64,000 nt of DNA from Epiperipatus broadwayi (GCA_028023455.1 JAQFVV010012669.1:624501-688500), one strand, 5' to 3'; positions 12,324 through 23,974 are shown, counted from the stretch's first letter. Numbers and translations: made by a program. The notes: generated by a model not told the origin, from the sequence alone.

Positions 12324-14338
12324 TTAAATTCCCCACAATTCTGCTGTTTTTATATTAGCTGATTGTCTATTCATTAAACCATCTCTATTCCTAGATATCA
12401 TTGCCTCCTTAATTTTTTGTTTTTCATTACATCTTTCAATTTGAATAATTTTTACATCTTTATTACTAAATTTAAAACCATAATTACATTCTTTATTATG
12501 ATCAAAAATAATTGATGGAGTATTCATATTTACTGAAGATACATTTTCTTTCTGTACATGTTTATATAATGTCTTACGATCATTATATTGTTTTTGTAAT
12601 GTACATTTTGATTCCCCTATATATTTTATTCCACAACCACATTCCAACATATATATAATAGAACTTAATTCAAACTTAGAAATCTTGGTTTTAGAATTAT
12701 TTATCATATCATTTATATTATTTGAAGAGAAAAAAGAAATCCTACACAAACCATTATAAAGTTTATTAATTAATTTAGCTTGTTGGTTAGATATAAAAGG
12801 AATAGAAATCCATTTATCACTTTTTAATTTATTTAATATTTTCTTATTATTACTTTTATTTTGATTATATTTTGTAATTGTATTATAAATAATATTCCTT
12901 CCATAACCAACATTTAACATATCAGTAACATATACATTAATATTTTCAATTTTATCACTAATAAATTTACACAAAGAATCATTTCTAAACAAAAATGACT
13001 TCAAACCAGATAATTTATGACCCATATGAACTTTAGAATTATACAGAATATAACCCCTAATTTCCACAGGCTTTAAAATCATATTATAATCAAACACATT
13101 ATCATTTCTTTTAATAAATATATCTAAAAACTTTATTAAAAAAATTTTCTCTTCATTTAACACCCATTTCATATTATTAATCATACTTAATTCACTAAAT
13201 AAATTAACTATTATTTCATTATGTGCACATATAAATACATCATCGACATATCTACAATATACTTTAATTCCTTTATATTTTACCTGAGATAATATCTTAA
13301 CCTCATAACTAGAAATAAAAAAATTACAAATCTGGGATACCACCGGAAGACCCATTGGCAACCATAATTCATTTTATAAAAGCAATTATTAAACTTAACA
13401 TATATATGATCATTTACAAATCTTAATATTTTAATAATAAAATTCTTAATGTTATTATCTACAGATTTTAAAAACAAAGCTCTTTCAATAATCTCTATTG
13501 ATTCCATATGATTAATTGAACCATACATTTCGGATATGTCAAGTGTACACATAACATCATATTATCAATTTTTTATATTTTTAATCCTATTAATAAAATC
13601 AAATGATGAAGAAATCATATAATCTCCAAATTCAAGCACATCTTGCATTATTTTTTCAATATATGTACAAGCATTATAATAAAAAACACCTCCAAAATCA
13701 ACTATTACTCTTAATGGATAACCATTTTTATGCAATTTTATATTTGCAAAGATTCTTGGAAACACTGCAGGCAATGGATATAAACTGTAATACGTCTTTG
13801 CATCAATAACTTTTTTCTTTTTAGCAGTCATTAAAATGTCATTAATAAATTTCATTCTATATGTAACAATATTATTTAATTCACTTTTTTCAAAACAAAG
13901 CTTCATCTAATCCATAATTTTCATATTATATTCATCCTCTTTCATTAAGCACATCCGTAACCCCTTGTCTTCTTTCAAACAAATTAATTTATTACTTTTT
14001 AAAAAAATTTTAAATTCATAAATTTGTTTTAACCAAACATTATCATTTTGCTTATCAAATGTTTTATTTTTTATTTCATTAATTATTTTATTTTTATCAT
14101 TTAAATCACAATTTATAACACCAAACAAATATTCAATCATTGCATTTAATTCAATACTAGAATCTTTCCAACCTCCACCAACATATTTAGATCCAAAATT
14201 TAAAATATAAAGCTGATGAAAATTCAAATCAACTCCAGAGATATTCACATAGTTCTGATCACTAAAATTTCTTGGAAACTTTTTATTATACAAATGTTCA
14301 ATTTTCCTATTAAATTTATCCAACATTTTTGAATGCAA
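12324..14338 (-). pseudogene. PLE1 polyprotein: reverse transcriptase and GIY-YIG endonuclease
   Basis: The coding sequence reads right to left. The N-terminal part (14338-13907) contains LKEDKGLRMCLM, the PLE DKG motif. A TAG at 13909 interrupts the frame, which resumes in phase (13906-13565) with ANIKLHKNGYPLRVIVD, equivalent to the family's PKIHKxGxPLRPIV. Two stops follow. Then come TLDISEMYGSI (RT motif A, 13552 onward), a +1 frameshift near 13355, MPMGLPVVSQICNFF (motif B), YCRYVDDVFI (catalytic YVDD) and FLDIFIKRN. The C-terminus has GIY-YIG elements: IYMLECGCGIKYIGES and a likely catalytic Glu in KIKEAMISR. The usual catalytic Arg is replaced by Gln (CAA, a CpG-decay product of CGA). 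It is therefore inactive now. Confidence 0.85.
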
Positions 14339-14400
14339 ATTATTAAAACGTATTTGACAAATCTTTTTATATTTATATAAATAACCAATATTATTTTCTG

Positions 14401-14520
14401 TACATTTATATTAATGGTTGATAAAGATTGTCAGTCAAACAATTGAAAGTACTTCCAGTAAAGAATATATTATTTAATTTTGAATACTGTGTTAAATTAA
14501 TTTGTTTGCATTATTATTAT
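14401..14520. repeat. PLE1 inverted arm, upstream (5') side
   Basis: Inverted partner of 12170-12281. It starts about 60 bp upstream of the first PLE1 methionine, so nearly the whole 5' leader is arm sequence. Confidence 0.8.
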
Positions 14521-14744
14521 ATGATTTAAAAATACAGACATTATATATATATATATATATAATCAGAGCTCAGTTTGATAGCAAATCTTCAAACTTTAAT
14601 GAACCAGCTTTAATCTTCTCCATCCTCCAATCCTTCAGCCATCCATAGTATTAAAAATCAAAGGATTGAACACTCAAAACTCTTGTTGATGCCAATATTA
14701 TTATCATACTCATGTTGACTTTAAGTCACTCTTATCCCTCATAT

Positions 14745-16833
14745 TATAACGATCGAAATGCAAGTGGAGATCGAATCTAACCGCAAAACGATATCTGCAA
14801 CTACCAGGGCGCCATCTAGGCATTTAAACCTAGAAAAATTTATAAAGTAGGCAGATACGTGCTGTTAAGATTCCACTTTATTTAAATATTCTGATCGTTA
14901 GCCCAAGTCACTAGCTCAGCGGAGACGCAGAGATAAAAATCTATAAATTTTATATCTTAAATATAAAAGAATAAAAGCCACTGCCAGAAATTAACACATA
15001 AAAATATTTATTTACGCACATATAAAATAACATTTAAATTTTGAGGAATAAGTTTAACATTTTAGATTTTTATATTAACTTTTAATTTTACATTTAACTA
15101 AGTTTCAATGAGTTTAATATTTTATTTAGATAGTCAAGTATGAATAGACTACATAGATCTGCATTTGAAAAGAAAATATTCTTCCCTGATTTAACCTTAG
15201 GCAACAAATTTCGCAACCAAACTGGCGCCAATCCATCTGATACATTCATGTATTCAATATAGCATGATACGACAACACAAAATACTATACTGTCAGGAAA
15301 CGTACATCTGAACAATAAGTAGAAATAGAGAAGACATTGACTCTCCACCAACAGGAATGTGACATCTGTTGGCAAGTAGAACAATAAACAAAAAAACTCC
15401 ATAGGAATGGACTGCGGTCTTCTGCCGACTTACAAACCCATCCATAGGCAAACAGAGGGTGTGTGGCGTATATCTATAATCCTGCCCGTAGCGGACCTCA
15501 TATTACATCTACTAATTACACAAATATATCCAATCCATTGAACCAATTCAACTACGAAATGAATAACCTAAGATTACCCTCCCTTAATATAACTTTACAA
15601 AACTATATAGCCATTCACGCCCGACTTAAATTTAACATTTAAATATGTTCACACAAATGCATTTTATAAAATTTGTTTTAAAATGTTGAGTACAGATCAG
15701 CTGCACAGATTCCACGGTCAAAAACATTCCAAATTAAACACAACCGATCAAATACAAAGTCATCGATAAACGTCACTTGCATAGGGAATATACAAATCCC
15801 ATCAGCATTCATCGTAAGATGCTTGCAGTGATATCGTTGACATATATTCTAATCGAATGTGAAAACCACAACATTATCAACCGCTAACGAATCTATGCAA
15901 CGTCTATACCAACCTAAATTTCATCATTTAAAATTTAAACAATAAACAATTTATACAATAAGAAAGAAAAAAAAAATGGAAATGATTTTTATCACTCGGA
16001 AAACATATAAAATTAAACATTATTAATTTGATTTAAAAACTTATAAAAGTCAGATAAGAGTCCGTTTTAACATTTAAGTTGGCTTGTTTATTAATTTGTA
16101 AAACTTGACGAAAGTTCTTAATTGATTTCAATAATTGTTCATTTCATATAGCTTATGGTAGAAGAGTCCATGTTCTCGTTGGCAATTCCCACGGAGACTT
16201 TCCTGGAAGACCGGTCTGATATTTTGGAGGTAGCATTAGCTGGTTCTGTTCTGGTATCACAGTCTTTGCATTTTTAAAATAAATGAGTGAGGACGGCAAG
16301 TGCGTCTTGTCGCTCGACTCACCAAAATCAAGTTGGAAAAACTGACTGGAACTCAATATTTTTTCTTTTTATAGTCCTCCTATGGATTCCATGAACAAAA
16401 ACGTCACTGTTCTGTTTTTTCATTATGGTCCGGGCCTTTATTTGCTTCCATTGGTCAAGCTAAAATCTCTTTCTTCTCTTATCTAACTTTTCATCTGACT
16501 TTTTAATTAAACAGCTTTTAGATAATTAATAAACAATCATTTCCATTTATAGATTACAGGAATTAATTAATACCTGTTTTTATTTTAACTTACGTTATTT
16601 TTTTATTAAAATATTTTTATATTTCAATCTTGTATTTTTTTATTTAAAAAAATACGTTCAAATACTTTTTTTTTTTTTTATGAAAAAAATATTTTTAAAG
16701 TTTAGCATCTGTGCGAATATCTATATATGTTTAACAAACATTTTAATTTTAGCGTTTAGTTTTTTCCTTTTATTTGCGAACTTTTAAGTTTTTATTTTAA
16801 ATTAATGTAACGACATATTTATATATCGTTACA
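14745..16833 (-). mobile_element. solo LTR (~2.09 kb) inserted in R1-a
   Basis: This copy is homologous to the two LTRs at 32970-35034 and 35678-37755. The termini are TATAACGAT on the left and TCGTTACA on the right, so the minus-strand LTR runs TGTAACGA to ATCGTTATA. The flanks carry a 4-bp ATAT duplication (14741-14744 and 16834-16837). Removing the insertion plus one ATAT restores the R1 block seen elsewhere (CTC ATATA GGACTTT). On the minus strand a CCAAT box (16454-16450) and a TATAAAA box (16373-16367) lie about 80 bp apart. No internal region is attached, so this is a recombination product. It is more diverged than the other two LTRs are from each other. Short open frames inside (16356-16153, 15402-15094) are not supported as genes. 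Confidence 0.85.
16365..16374 (-). promoter_or_regulatory. TATA box of the solo LTR
   Basis: CTATAAAAAG on the minus strand, with CCAAT about 80 bp upstream. It is conserved at 34601-34610 and 37311-37320. Confidence 0.6.
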
Positions 16834-17253
16834 ATATATAGGACTTTAATATGTCTATTTAAATATACAGAAGAAGGATGGCAGAATATAGGTTAAAATA
16901 TGTAATATTTAAATATAAATAGACTATAATAAACTTAAAGAAGAAATTTGAACTCAGACTTTCAAGCTCTCTATAACTATCCACTCTAACTTAGACAATT
17001 GATACACATGTTCCCATACATGTGAAAAAGATAAATGATTACCATCTACCACACATATATACAATCAGTGCTCATTTTATATTAAGATAATATTGGCATC
17101 AATAAGAGCTTTGAGTATTTCATCTTTAAATTTTTAATGATATGAATAGCTGAATAGTTGGAGGGCGGAGAAGATTGAATTTTGTCCATTAAAGTATGAA
17201 GATTTTCTATTACAATATAAACTAAGCACTGATTGAATATATGTTAGGGAGAC

Positions 17254-17318
17254 AGTGATCTGGACCAACTGATGAGGGCTGGTTCAGCATGAAATACATA
17301 TATTGGAGATGGAGATCA
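17254..17318 (+). ncRNA. type I hammerhead ribozyme motif (R1-a, copy 2)
   Basis: CTGATGA at 17269-17275 is followed by stem II (GGGCT-GGTTC-AGCAT; one G-A mismatch and one G-U pair) and GAAA at 17291-17294. Stem III is AT/AT with loop ACAT, and the predicted cleavage falls after the A at 17302. Inner stem I pairs CCAA (17265-17268) with TTGG (17303-17306). Outer stem I pairs TGATC (17256-17260) with GATCA (17314-17318) across an internal loop enlarged by a small insertion. The core is intact. Confidence 0.8.
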
Positions 17319-17724
17319 TTTATCTTTTTTCATATGTATGTGGCTATGTGTATTAGTTGTATAAGTTAGAGTGGATAATTGCAGAGAACATGAAAGTCTG
17401 TATTCAAGTGACTTCTAATTATATTAAGTTTACTGTAGACATGTATTTAAATATTACATTTTCAGCCTGTATTCTGCCCATCCCTTTTCTGTATGTTTAA
17501 ATAGACATGTTAAAGTCCTATATGTGAAGGGTAAGAGTGACTTAAAATCAATACAAGTATGACAATAATATTGGCATCAACAAGGGTTCCATCCTCGGAT
17601 TTTCAATGATATGGATGGTTGAAGAATTAGAGGGTGGAGAAGATTGAAGCTTGTCCATTAAAGTTTGAAAATTTACTATATTAACATAAACTTAGCATTG
17701 ATTTTATATATGTATGGGACACGG

Positions 17725-17781
17725 TGATCTGAACCAACTGATGAGTTCTGGTTCAGCACAAAATATGTATATTGTAGATCA
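17725..17781 (+). ncRNA. hammerhead ribozyme motif with first GAAA base changed (R1-a, copy 3)
   Basis: CTGATGA at 17738-17744 is present. Stem II is GTTCT-GGTTC-AGCAC. The following box reads CAAAA instead of CGAAA or TGAAA, so invariant G12 is A. Stem III (loop ATGT), the cleavage site after 17771 and outer stem I (TGATC with GATCA) are kept. Comparing copies with TGAAA and CAAAA points to an ancestral CGAAA that lost its CpG on either strand. This copy should not self-cleave. Confidence 0.7.
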
Positions 17782-17949
17782 TTTATCTTTTTCACTTGTA
17801 TGTGGTCATGTGTATCAGTTATATAAGTTAGAGTGGATAGTTGTAGGGAGCTTAAAAATTTGAGGAATAAGACCCTTCTAATTACTTTAAGTTTAGTATA
17901 GACAATATACATATATTTAAATATTATATACAGTATATGTATATTTGCC

Positions 17950-18640
17950 ATTTATGAGAATTCATGATCATCATCAATGATTATCAATCCACTGCAGGAT
18001 GATATCTCTCCAAGTTCAAACCATCTCCAATCTCTAGTATTTATTCTCCACATCACCCCTGCACATTTTCCTATTTCATCCATCCATCTTACATATGCTC
18101 TCTTTTTGGGTCTTTCCATTCTCTTGAAATCCTGTTTAAGATATCACTTGTCTATATATTATCATCTCTTCCAGCAATATGTCCAACCCAACTCCATTCC
18201 AATCTTTTAATTCTTTTAATAATATCAATAACACCTGTTTGTTCTCTTACCCATGTATTGCACTTTTGATCTCTTCTTGTTATTCCTATCATGCAGCTCT
18301 CCATACTTCTTTGAATGATCTGAAGTCTTTGTATTGCTCTTTTATTAAGTGTTCAAGTCCCAGATCCATAAGTAAAAACTGGTAAAACACATTTATTAAA
18401 AACCTTCCTTTTCAAACACATAGCCATATTTTCTTTTAATATTAATTTATTTCTACCAAAAGCATTCCAATTAAGTTTAATTCTATGATCAATTTCATCC
18501 ATCATGTTTCCATCTGTAATAATAATCTGACCAAGATATATAGTTATTAACTTCTTTAAACTCATCACAATCAATCTTTATTTTCATCTTTTGAGAATAT
18601 CCATAGAACATTACTTTAGATTAAAAAGTCTTTATTATTA
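17950..18640 (-). mobile_element. 5'-truncated RTE LINE fragment
   Basis: The minus strand encodes the C-terminal region of an RTE reverse transcriptase. Near 18574-18353 it reads GQIIITDGNMMDEIDHRIKL, then NKCVLPVFTYGSGT, matching the family's YLGQIITSDG to CVLPVLTYGSETW segment. Near 18110-17990 it reads YVRWMDEIGKCAGVMW. Beyond this is a GATGATGAT-type 3' tail (around 17962). It belongs to the same family as the LINE at 7640-10440. It abuts R1-a directly. The frame is broken. Confidence 0.8.
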
Positions 18641-20370
18641 AAAATTTATAATTCTGAAGTAATTAATTTATTTAAAAGTTCTTTATATGGGAGTAAGTGG
18701 AATTGTGGGTAATAGTTTAAATAGGTTATTATTTTGTAGTTCTTTATACTTGATAAGTCTGCTTGTAACAGTGAAACTATTGGTTATGTTTTAGAGATTA
18801 TTTTTTGGCTAGTCTGGCTGAGTTGTGAATTTGGGGTAATTTTGATTATATATGTATTATATATAATTATTCACTTCAATAATTTATTCGACTATATACA
18901 CCAACTCACAAGTAAATAACTAGCCAAAATTAAATTACAAATTCATTTACTACTGATTTCCTTGCCATGACACACTTTTGAAATGCACACACTGATAGTG
19001 AATTTGTATTTTAATTTTGGCAGGTTATTTAATTGTGAATTGGTCCACTTAATTATAAACCAATTCTATAAAAACATTTTTTAAAAATTGAAATGATTAG
19101 CAACTATGATTAAGTATTTCTTTCAATAACAAAACATATATATACACACTCACATATCTATAAAACTCAAAATAACAAAGTACTCGATTTATTAATGCAA
19201 TGCCCTCTAATATCAAAGTTCTCCAATGTGCAAATAAAATAATGGATCCAATTCATTTTTATCTGCCATCTATAAGTTTTTATATAGATTGTAGCCTGGA
19301 TAATGATAAGAGCAAATTTCAAATCGACAAACACGTTTTTGCAGCTTTATTAAAATCAGTATATATATATATATATTACCATTGTCAATACATATATGTG
19401 TGTATTGCCATTAAACATGATGATGTATGTGATACCTATTTGATTCTCATGTGGATTTAGCTTTTTTTTAATTTGTTATATTAAAGTGGAGATTTTCATA
19501 GATAAGATATGAACATATATTGGGATTTATCCATGTAAACGTTTGCTTATTATTAATATTGGCATTATTTAACATATTAAAGTAACTCTACAACATCCTT
19601 AAATGACCTCTACTACTCAAATAATGACTGGTGGTAGCCAATCAAAGCATTAATGTAATACAAATATTAACAACCTTAAATATATATTCAAATATATGCA
19701 TGTATGTATCATAGTTTATAGTTTTTACTTCACATCTACAATTACTAAGTGACTTCATATACTAAACTTCTCCATTTCTTTTAATTTTTTGCAGGTACAT
19801 CTCTATAGTTTATATTCCATTCTTTTGTACAAGTATGGAATCCTGATGTTTCTTAATGAACATTTCCTGTTAAACTATTACATTATGTTCAAAATATAAT
19901 CATATCCTTTAGTATTTTGGATTTTAATAAGCATTGAGATTACATTTTTTTCAATGAAAGACTTGCTTTTTTTAATTGTTCAGATAAATCTAAGCAATCT
20001 TTTTTAGCACTACAGTTCAATCAATCCTAACTTTTCTATTTCACATCTACATAAAGCTCATATGGCAATTTTGATATCATTGTTTGATAATATTGATAGG
20101 ATTAAAGCATAAAAATTGATTCAAATAATATAATTTTTATATTAGATGTTAGACATAAGATTTAATAAGTGAAAGCAACTAATTCAAACCATTGGAGATG
20201 GCTTTATTAAAACAACAAAATAATAAATTATTGTTAATGTTTAATAAATTGATAATTTGACAGCAATATATATTTTCCTAAAAATGAACAAAGCTGGTCT
20301 ATAAATTTCTCATAATAGAACAAATGTATATTTTGAAAAATATTAGAAGATAAAAGTAATCATGTTACAT
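18641..20370. other. A+T-rich DNA with one short inverted repeat
   Basis: Contains an imperfect ~50-bp inverted repeat (18898-18955 with 18990-19050), a related copy of which lies near 48728-48790. The segment GGATTTATCCATGTAAACG at about 19521 recurs near 51822 as part of an unnamed repeat. An 86-codon frame at 19200-19460 has a (TA)n-derived tail and is not convincing. Confidence 0.5.
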
Positions 20371-20376
20371 TGCATT

Positions 20377-20488
20377 TAAGATGTTTTGTTAGTGGTAAGC
20401 CAATATATATATATGATTTTTTTTACAAAGGTTAAGATATTTTGTTAGTGGTAAGCCAATATATATATATGATTTTTTTTACAAAGGT
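20377..20488 (+). repeat. 56-bp tandem duplication
   Basis: Two adjacent near-identical 56-bp units (20377-20432 and 20433-20488), each with TTTTGTTAGTGGTAAGCC, a TA run and a T-run followed by ACAAAGGTTA. A recent local duplication. Confidence 0.85.
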
Positions 20489-20676
20489 TATGATAGAAAT
20501 ATTAGCTTAAATAAAATTATATAAAAATAAAAGTTCTCTTAAGTATTTAGAATGAAATATAACTTATAAAAAATTGAATCTAGATTATAAAATGCTTTTG
20601 AAGTCTACAGATATTAACATCTTTGTCTATATAGAGTTTAAAATGCAATAAATAGAAAATGATGAAAGTATTTGTT

Positions 20677-21300
20677 ATTAAAACAGGCAAAACTCTCTAT
20701 ACACATGGCCACTCAGATTGGGATTTTATGCACAAGCCTTCTGGCATTCAGTGATTACTTTGGCTTGCACTGAGTGGCAATACATATAGAGAGTTTTGCC
20801 TGTTTTAATAACAGTTATAAGCCAGCATAAGAAATTGTGATCATGTGATGTTTATTGGCTTAAAACCAATACTGCCTAATAGGATAGTGATGGTTATGGT
20901 TATTAAAGAACCAAAGGCACCAAAATGTATAGGTACTGAACTGAGTTCAGACCTATATGACTATATAACTTAATGAGCTTGGATTGGAAATATTATTATG
21001 TTTTCAGTTTAAGACTCATAGTTTTGTTGTTAAGTAGAGATAAAAGGTGCTGCTGGAGGGTTGCATTAGATCTTAAGATCTTGGTGCAGTGCTCTCAGAT
21101 CCAAGGCTACTCACTGTCAAAGACAACAAGCCAGAAACTAGTCTGGGGATATTGTATGAGGAGGCACTAGATAGAGATTTTATGCACAAGCCTTCTGGCA
21201 TCCATTGATTACTCTGGCTTGCACTGAGTGGCAATACATGTAGAGAGTTTTGCCTGTTTTAATAACAGTTATAAGCAAGCATAAAAAATGGTGATTATGT
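20677..21300. mobile_element. foldback/MITE element F2-a (one short hairpin and adjoining longer copy)
   Basis: The ends are AAAACAGGCAAAACTCTC and its inverse GAGAGTTTTGCCTGTTTT. A compact hairpin copy (20677-20811) is followed by sequence ending in a second right terminus at 21240-21265. Each is followed by AACAGTTATAAGC and ATCA-containing subterminal sequence. The longer part (20890-21180) matches, in reverse, the interior of the copy at 38027-38524. There is no transposase gene. The composite looks like a nested or tandem insertion. Confidence 0.7.
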
Positions 21301-21599
21301 GAAGTATTTATGTATATGGAAATAATAAGCTATGAATATATCATAATGATCCATTCAGGGTTATTTAATATTTTAATAAAACACAATTTTCATCAGTTAA
21401 TTAATTAATATAAAAAATAAATTTGAATAGAACTGTAAAAGTTAATATGATATATAAAACCCTAAGGATATGTGAGTCAATATTATATTAATGACTAATT
21501 ATTATAAAATGAAAATAAATATTATCCACTATGCTTTTTCTTTGTCATATAAATAAACAAATAAATCATTGTCAAAGATTTTTTTGAATTAAATAATGC

Positions 21600-21931
21600 A
21601 ATATTTTTTGTTGAATAACTTTTTTTTTTTATGTGTGCAAAGACAATTGCTGCAGATGGTACAGTACTTTGAACATGTAATAAAAAAGCTATGCACCTTG
21701 GAAAGGGGTATTATGATTGAAATTGTGAACGGATCAAAAGACTTGTGGATAAATAATTTCACAGAATGGGTGGGTTTAAAAATACTGGAAGCATATAGAA
21801 AAGTAGAAGAAAGAATGATATGGAAATGGTTAATCCATGTTGTACTCATTGTTGAAATAATGGATCAGGGAGATGATCATGAATTATGTTTGATATCATT
21901 GCAGATGACTGATGTAAAAATGATAAACTGA
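21600..21931 (+). mobile_element. LINE reverse transcriptase C-terminal fragment
   Basis: The plus strand is open for 111 codons. From about 21650 it reads LLQMVQYFEHVIKK, then LERGIMIEIVNGSKD, WINNFTEWVGL and LEAYRKVEERMIWKWLIHVV. This order matches the tail of endonuclease-reverse transcriptase LINE proteins (LxYFGHVxR, LExxIMxGKxxGxR, RWxDxIxEWTGLxLxEA, DRxxWRxLxH). It differs in detail from the RTE copies at 7640-10440 and 17950-18640, so it is probably another LINE family. The upstream RT domain is missing and no start is supported. Confidence 0.65.
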
Positions 21932-22400
21932 ATCCATGTATCCATTGATAAATTTATAATTTTGTGTTTAATCTTATAGATCATATGAATATTGATAAAT
22001 TTATAATTTTGTATTTACTCTTTCAGATTTTATTATGTGTATTTTAAAAGTTTATTATATATATTATAATAAACGAGAATATTTAAGTGCACTCTAACAG
22101 TTCCTAATATAACTTATTATTTTAGTTAAGCAATGATTGTTTAAATGGTCTCATTTATAATAATATAAGAATACAATTTTGGAATAAATTAATTACGATA
22201 ATTGATTGCGTATATATTAGTAATAAATTTTAATTTTCATTTAGCGTTGCTTAAGATTATTAAATGTCTCACTAAATTTATTCTTTTTCTAAGTTGTTAT
22301 TGTTGTTCTTAAAATGTATACTAAAAGAGAGATGAAATTATATGCGTGAAACAAACATAGCAATGAATATGTAGTCATTCGGTATATTGAATGTTTACAA
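21932..22400. other. A+T-rich non-coding DNA
   Basis: A TTGATAAATTTATAATTTTGT motif is repeated near 21943 and 21988. Nothing else supported. Confidence 0.5.
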
Positions 22401-22404
22401 TATA

Positions 22405-22545
22405 TAATAAATAGAGGAATTTGAACTTAGGATTTTCAGTCTATATTCATCCTCCACTCCATTTGTATCGGTTGTTTGAGATGAAGTAGAGGATGAATAT
22501 AGACTGAAAATCTTAAGTTCAAATTCCTCTATTTATAACAATATA
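22405..22545. repeat. R1-c: small hairpin related to R1 block A
   Basis: Two ~48-bp arms (22411-22458 and 22485-22532) are nearly perfect inverted copies around a ~26-bp loop. The arm (GAGGAATTTGAACTTAG, then TTTTCAGTCTATATTCATCC) resembles the outer end of the R1 unit. It looks like a miniature inverted R1 copy lacking the ribozyme. Confidence 0.55.
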
Positions 22546-22835
22546 TAATTTTTGTAACATTTCCTTTATCATAAATATTTATCCATATATTTCGAAAACG
22601 TATATGGAAATGAAAGTTTTAATTATGTTTTAAAATTTATAATGTTCCATTTATAGGATCAGGACTGACAATTTTTAGAGCTACGCACTTGTTAGATATG
22701 GGTGTGTATATGTATTGATTATGTAAATAATTTTAAATGCAGTTAAGATTTTTTTTAAAATAATAAAAAACTTTATTAACAAAATAAATATTTACAATTT
22801 GTACAAGTAATTAAACAAATGTTAAATTTAAATTA
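22546..22835. other. A+T-rich non-coding DNA
   Basis: No supported feature. Confidence 0.5.
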
Positions 22836-22839
22836 CAGA

Positions 22840-23215
22840 TTTATATACCAAGACACCGAAGAATTTGATATATTCCACTGTTAAGGCAAGAAGGTTCCAG
22901 GCTATTAAATAGTTATCTTCAGCCCAAGGGGATTGTCCTCTATCAATGATCCAGAAGAAGTATTCAAACATGTCTAGCAGATGCTGACTGGGCCGCAACA
23001 ACTCAAATCAGTGAAACACGTGATAAAATGTTTGGTTAGCCCAGGACAAAAGACAATCAAAGGAATTCACCATTTCACTCAAGGCAAACATTTATCTGAT
23101 AACTTCACAAAGAGTCAATCCAGGGCCGCCCCAGATTCAATCCATCATCTTTCTTGGCAAGTATCCCAGACACTGGTTGAAATAGGTTTCCTAATCACTA
23201 TCCAGTTTTTTTAGT
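22840..23215 (-). pseudogene. unidentified coding-like remnant
   Basis: This island is clearly less A+T-rich than its surroundings. One minus-strand frame reads MFALSEMVNSFDCLLSWANQ, one stop, FELLRPSQHLLDMFEYFFWI, then SPWAEDNYLIAWNLLALTVE and FFGVLVYKS. That gives only a few stops over about 120 codons, with a composition like real protein. The plus strand also has a 77-codon open frame (22981-23214), which is less protein-like. I do not recognise either. It may be a retro-pseudogene or transposon protein fragment. Confidence 0.35.
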
Positions 23216-23970
23216 TGGTTGAATTTCTTGTTATCAAATATCATTATACATCTTATTGCCCATATACCTTTAAGGGTATGCACAATTAATAATTAAATTC
23301 CCTTGCAGGTTTTATTTGTATTCTACTCAAAGGTGGAAAATGATAAAGAATTATTTTATTTTGAAACTACTTCGATTTTTTATTATTTATTTTTCTATAA
23401 AGTGCAAGTAATTAAAAAATGAAATAAATAATTATGATGTAATACCTTGTAACCCTACTATTCTTCATATATATTATTATCAATCTAGAACATATATTTA
23501 CTGCATATTTACAGATGAAGCAGTGGTACAAATAATTTAACTAATCTAAAAATAAAAATACTTAAGTGCCATTTTAAATCAATTATTTACAGGGCAGATA
23601 TAAATAGTAATAAGCTTAACTAAATTCTTGACTATTAAAAAAATATGCAGCAATTTCTACAATAATTAGTGCTACAGAAATCAGATAGTTTATGAATTTT
23701 TGGATTTACTGATTAATCGATGAAGGCTTGCAAATAACCAATTGAGTCAATTAAAAGTAAATAACTTTTCACAAAGTGTAATGAAACTGCTCACAGTGAC
23801 TTTCTAGATATGTCCAATATCAGCTTTGAATTCAATGGGTAGTAAATAGGTCAGTGGTCTCCAGACATTTGTTATTGTGTGCTCCTATGACAATAGTATA
23901 AAAACAATTTAGCATATATAAAAATTATGTGAATAATAAAATAATCAAAAGATTGGTTACTTAGAAAGTT
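23216..23970. other. A+T-rich non-coding DNA
   Basis: No supported feature. Confidence 0.55.
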
Positions 23971-23974
23971 ATAT

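Larger units (their letters stand above)
12170..14525 (-). mobile_element. PLE1: nearly complete Penelope-like element with inverted terminal arms
   Basis: The element carries a reverse transcriptase plus GIY-YIG endonuclease gene (annotated separately) between two ~110-bp inverted arms (12170-12281 and 14401-14520). The arms are nearly identical when one is reverse-complemented; both contain the block from TTTAACACAGTATTC to GACAATCTTTATCAAC. Such pseudo-LTR arms in inverted orientation are known for PLEs. The element is inserted in a (TA)n tract inside repeat R1-a, so it is younger than R1. About 2 kb of near-continuous coding frame indicates a relatively recent insertion. Confidence 0.85.
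11995..17905. repeat. R1-a: inverted array of ~470-bp hammerhead repeats, split by two insertions
   Basis: If the repeat unit is divided into blocks A, B, C and D, this locus reads A-B-C-D-A-B forward. It then flips near 17092 and continues C-B-A-D-C-B-A in reverse. Forward pieces lie at 11995-12169, 14538-14744 and 16834-17092; the reverse array runs 17093-17905. Two corresponding cleavage sites in the reverse array (17302 and 17771) are 469 bp apart, giving the unit length. A PLE interrupts between A and B, and a solo LTR interrupts block D. Without these the locus is about 1.45 kb, similar to R1-b at 29977-31250. Hammerhead motifs are annotated separately. The second forward copy has lost its ribozyme by a deletion near 17035. 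Confidence 0.75.

Noticed and set aside
15094-15402. 102-codon minus-strand frame in the solo LTR, partly shared with 36183-36458
   Set aside because: The similarity follows from LTR homology. Frames are interrupted differently in each copy and no family is recognised.
16153-16356. 67-codon frame just downstream of the LTR TATA box
   Set aside because: It is not conserved as an open frame in the two other LTR copies. Probably a leader sequence.
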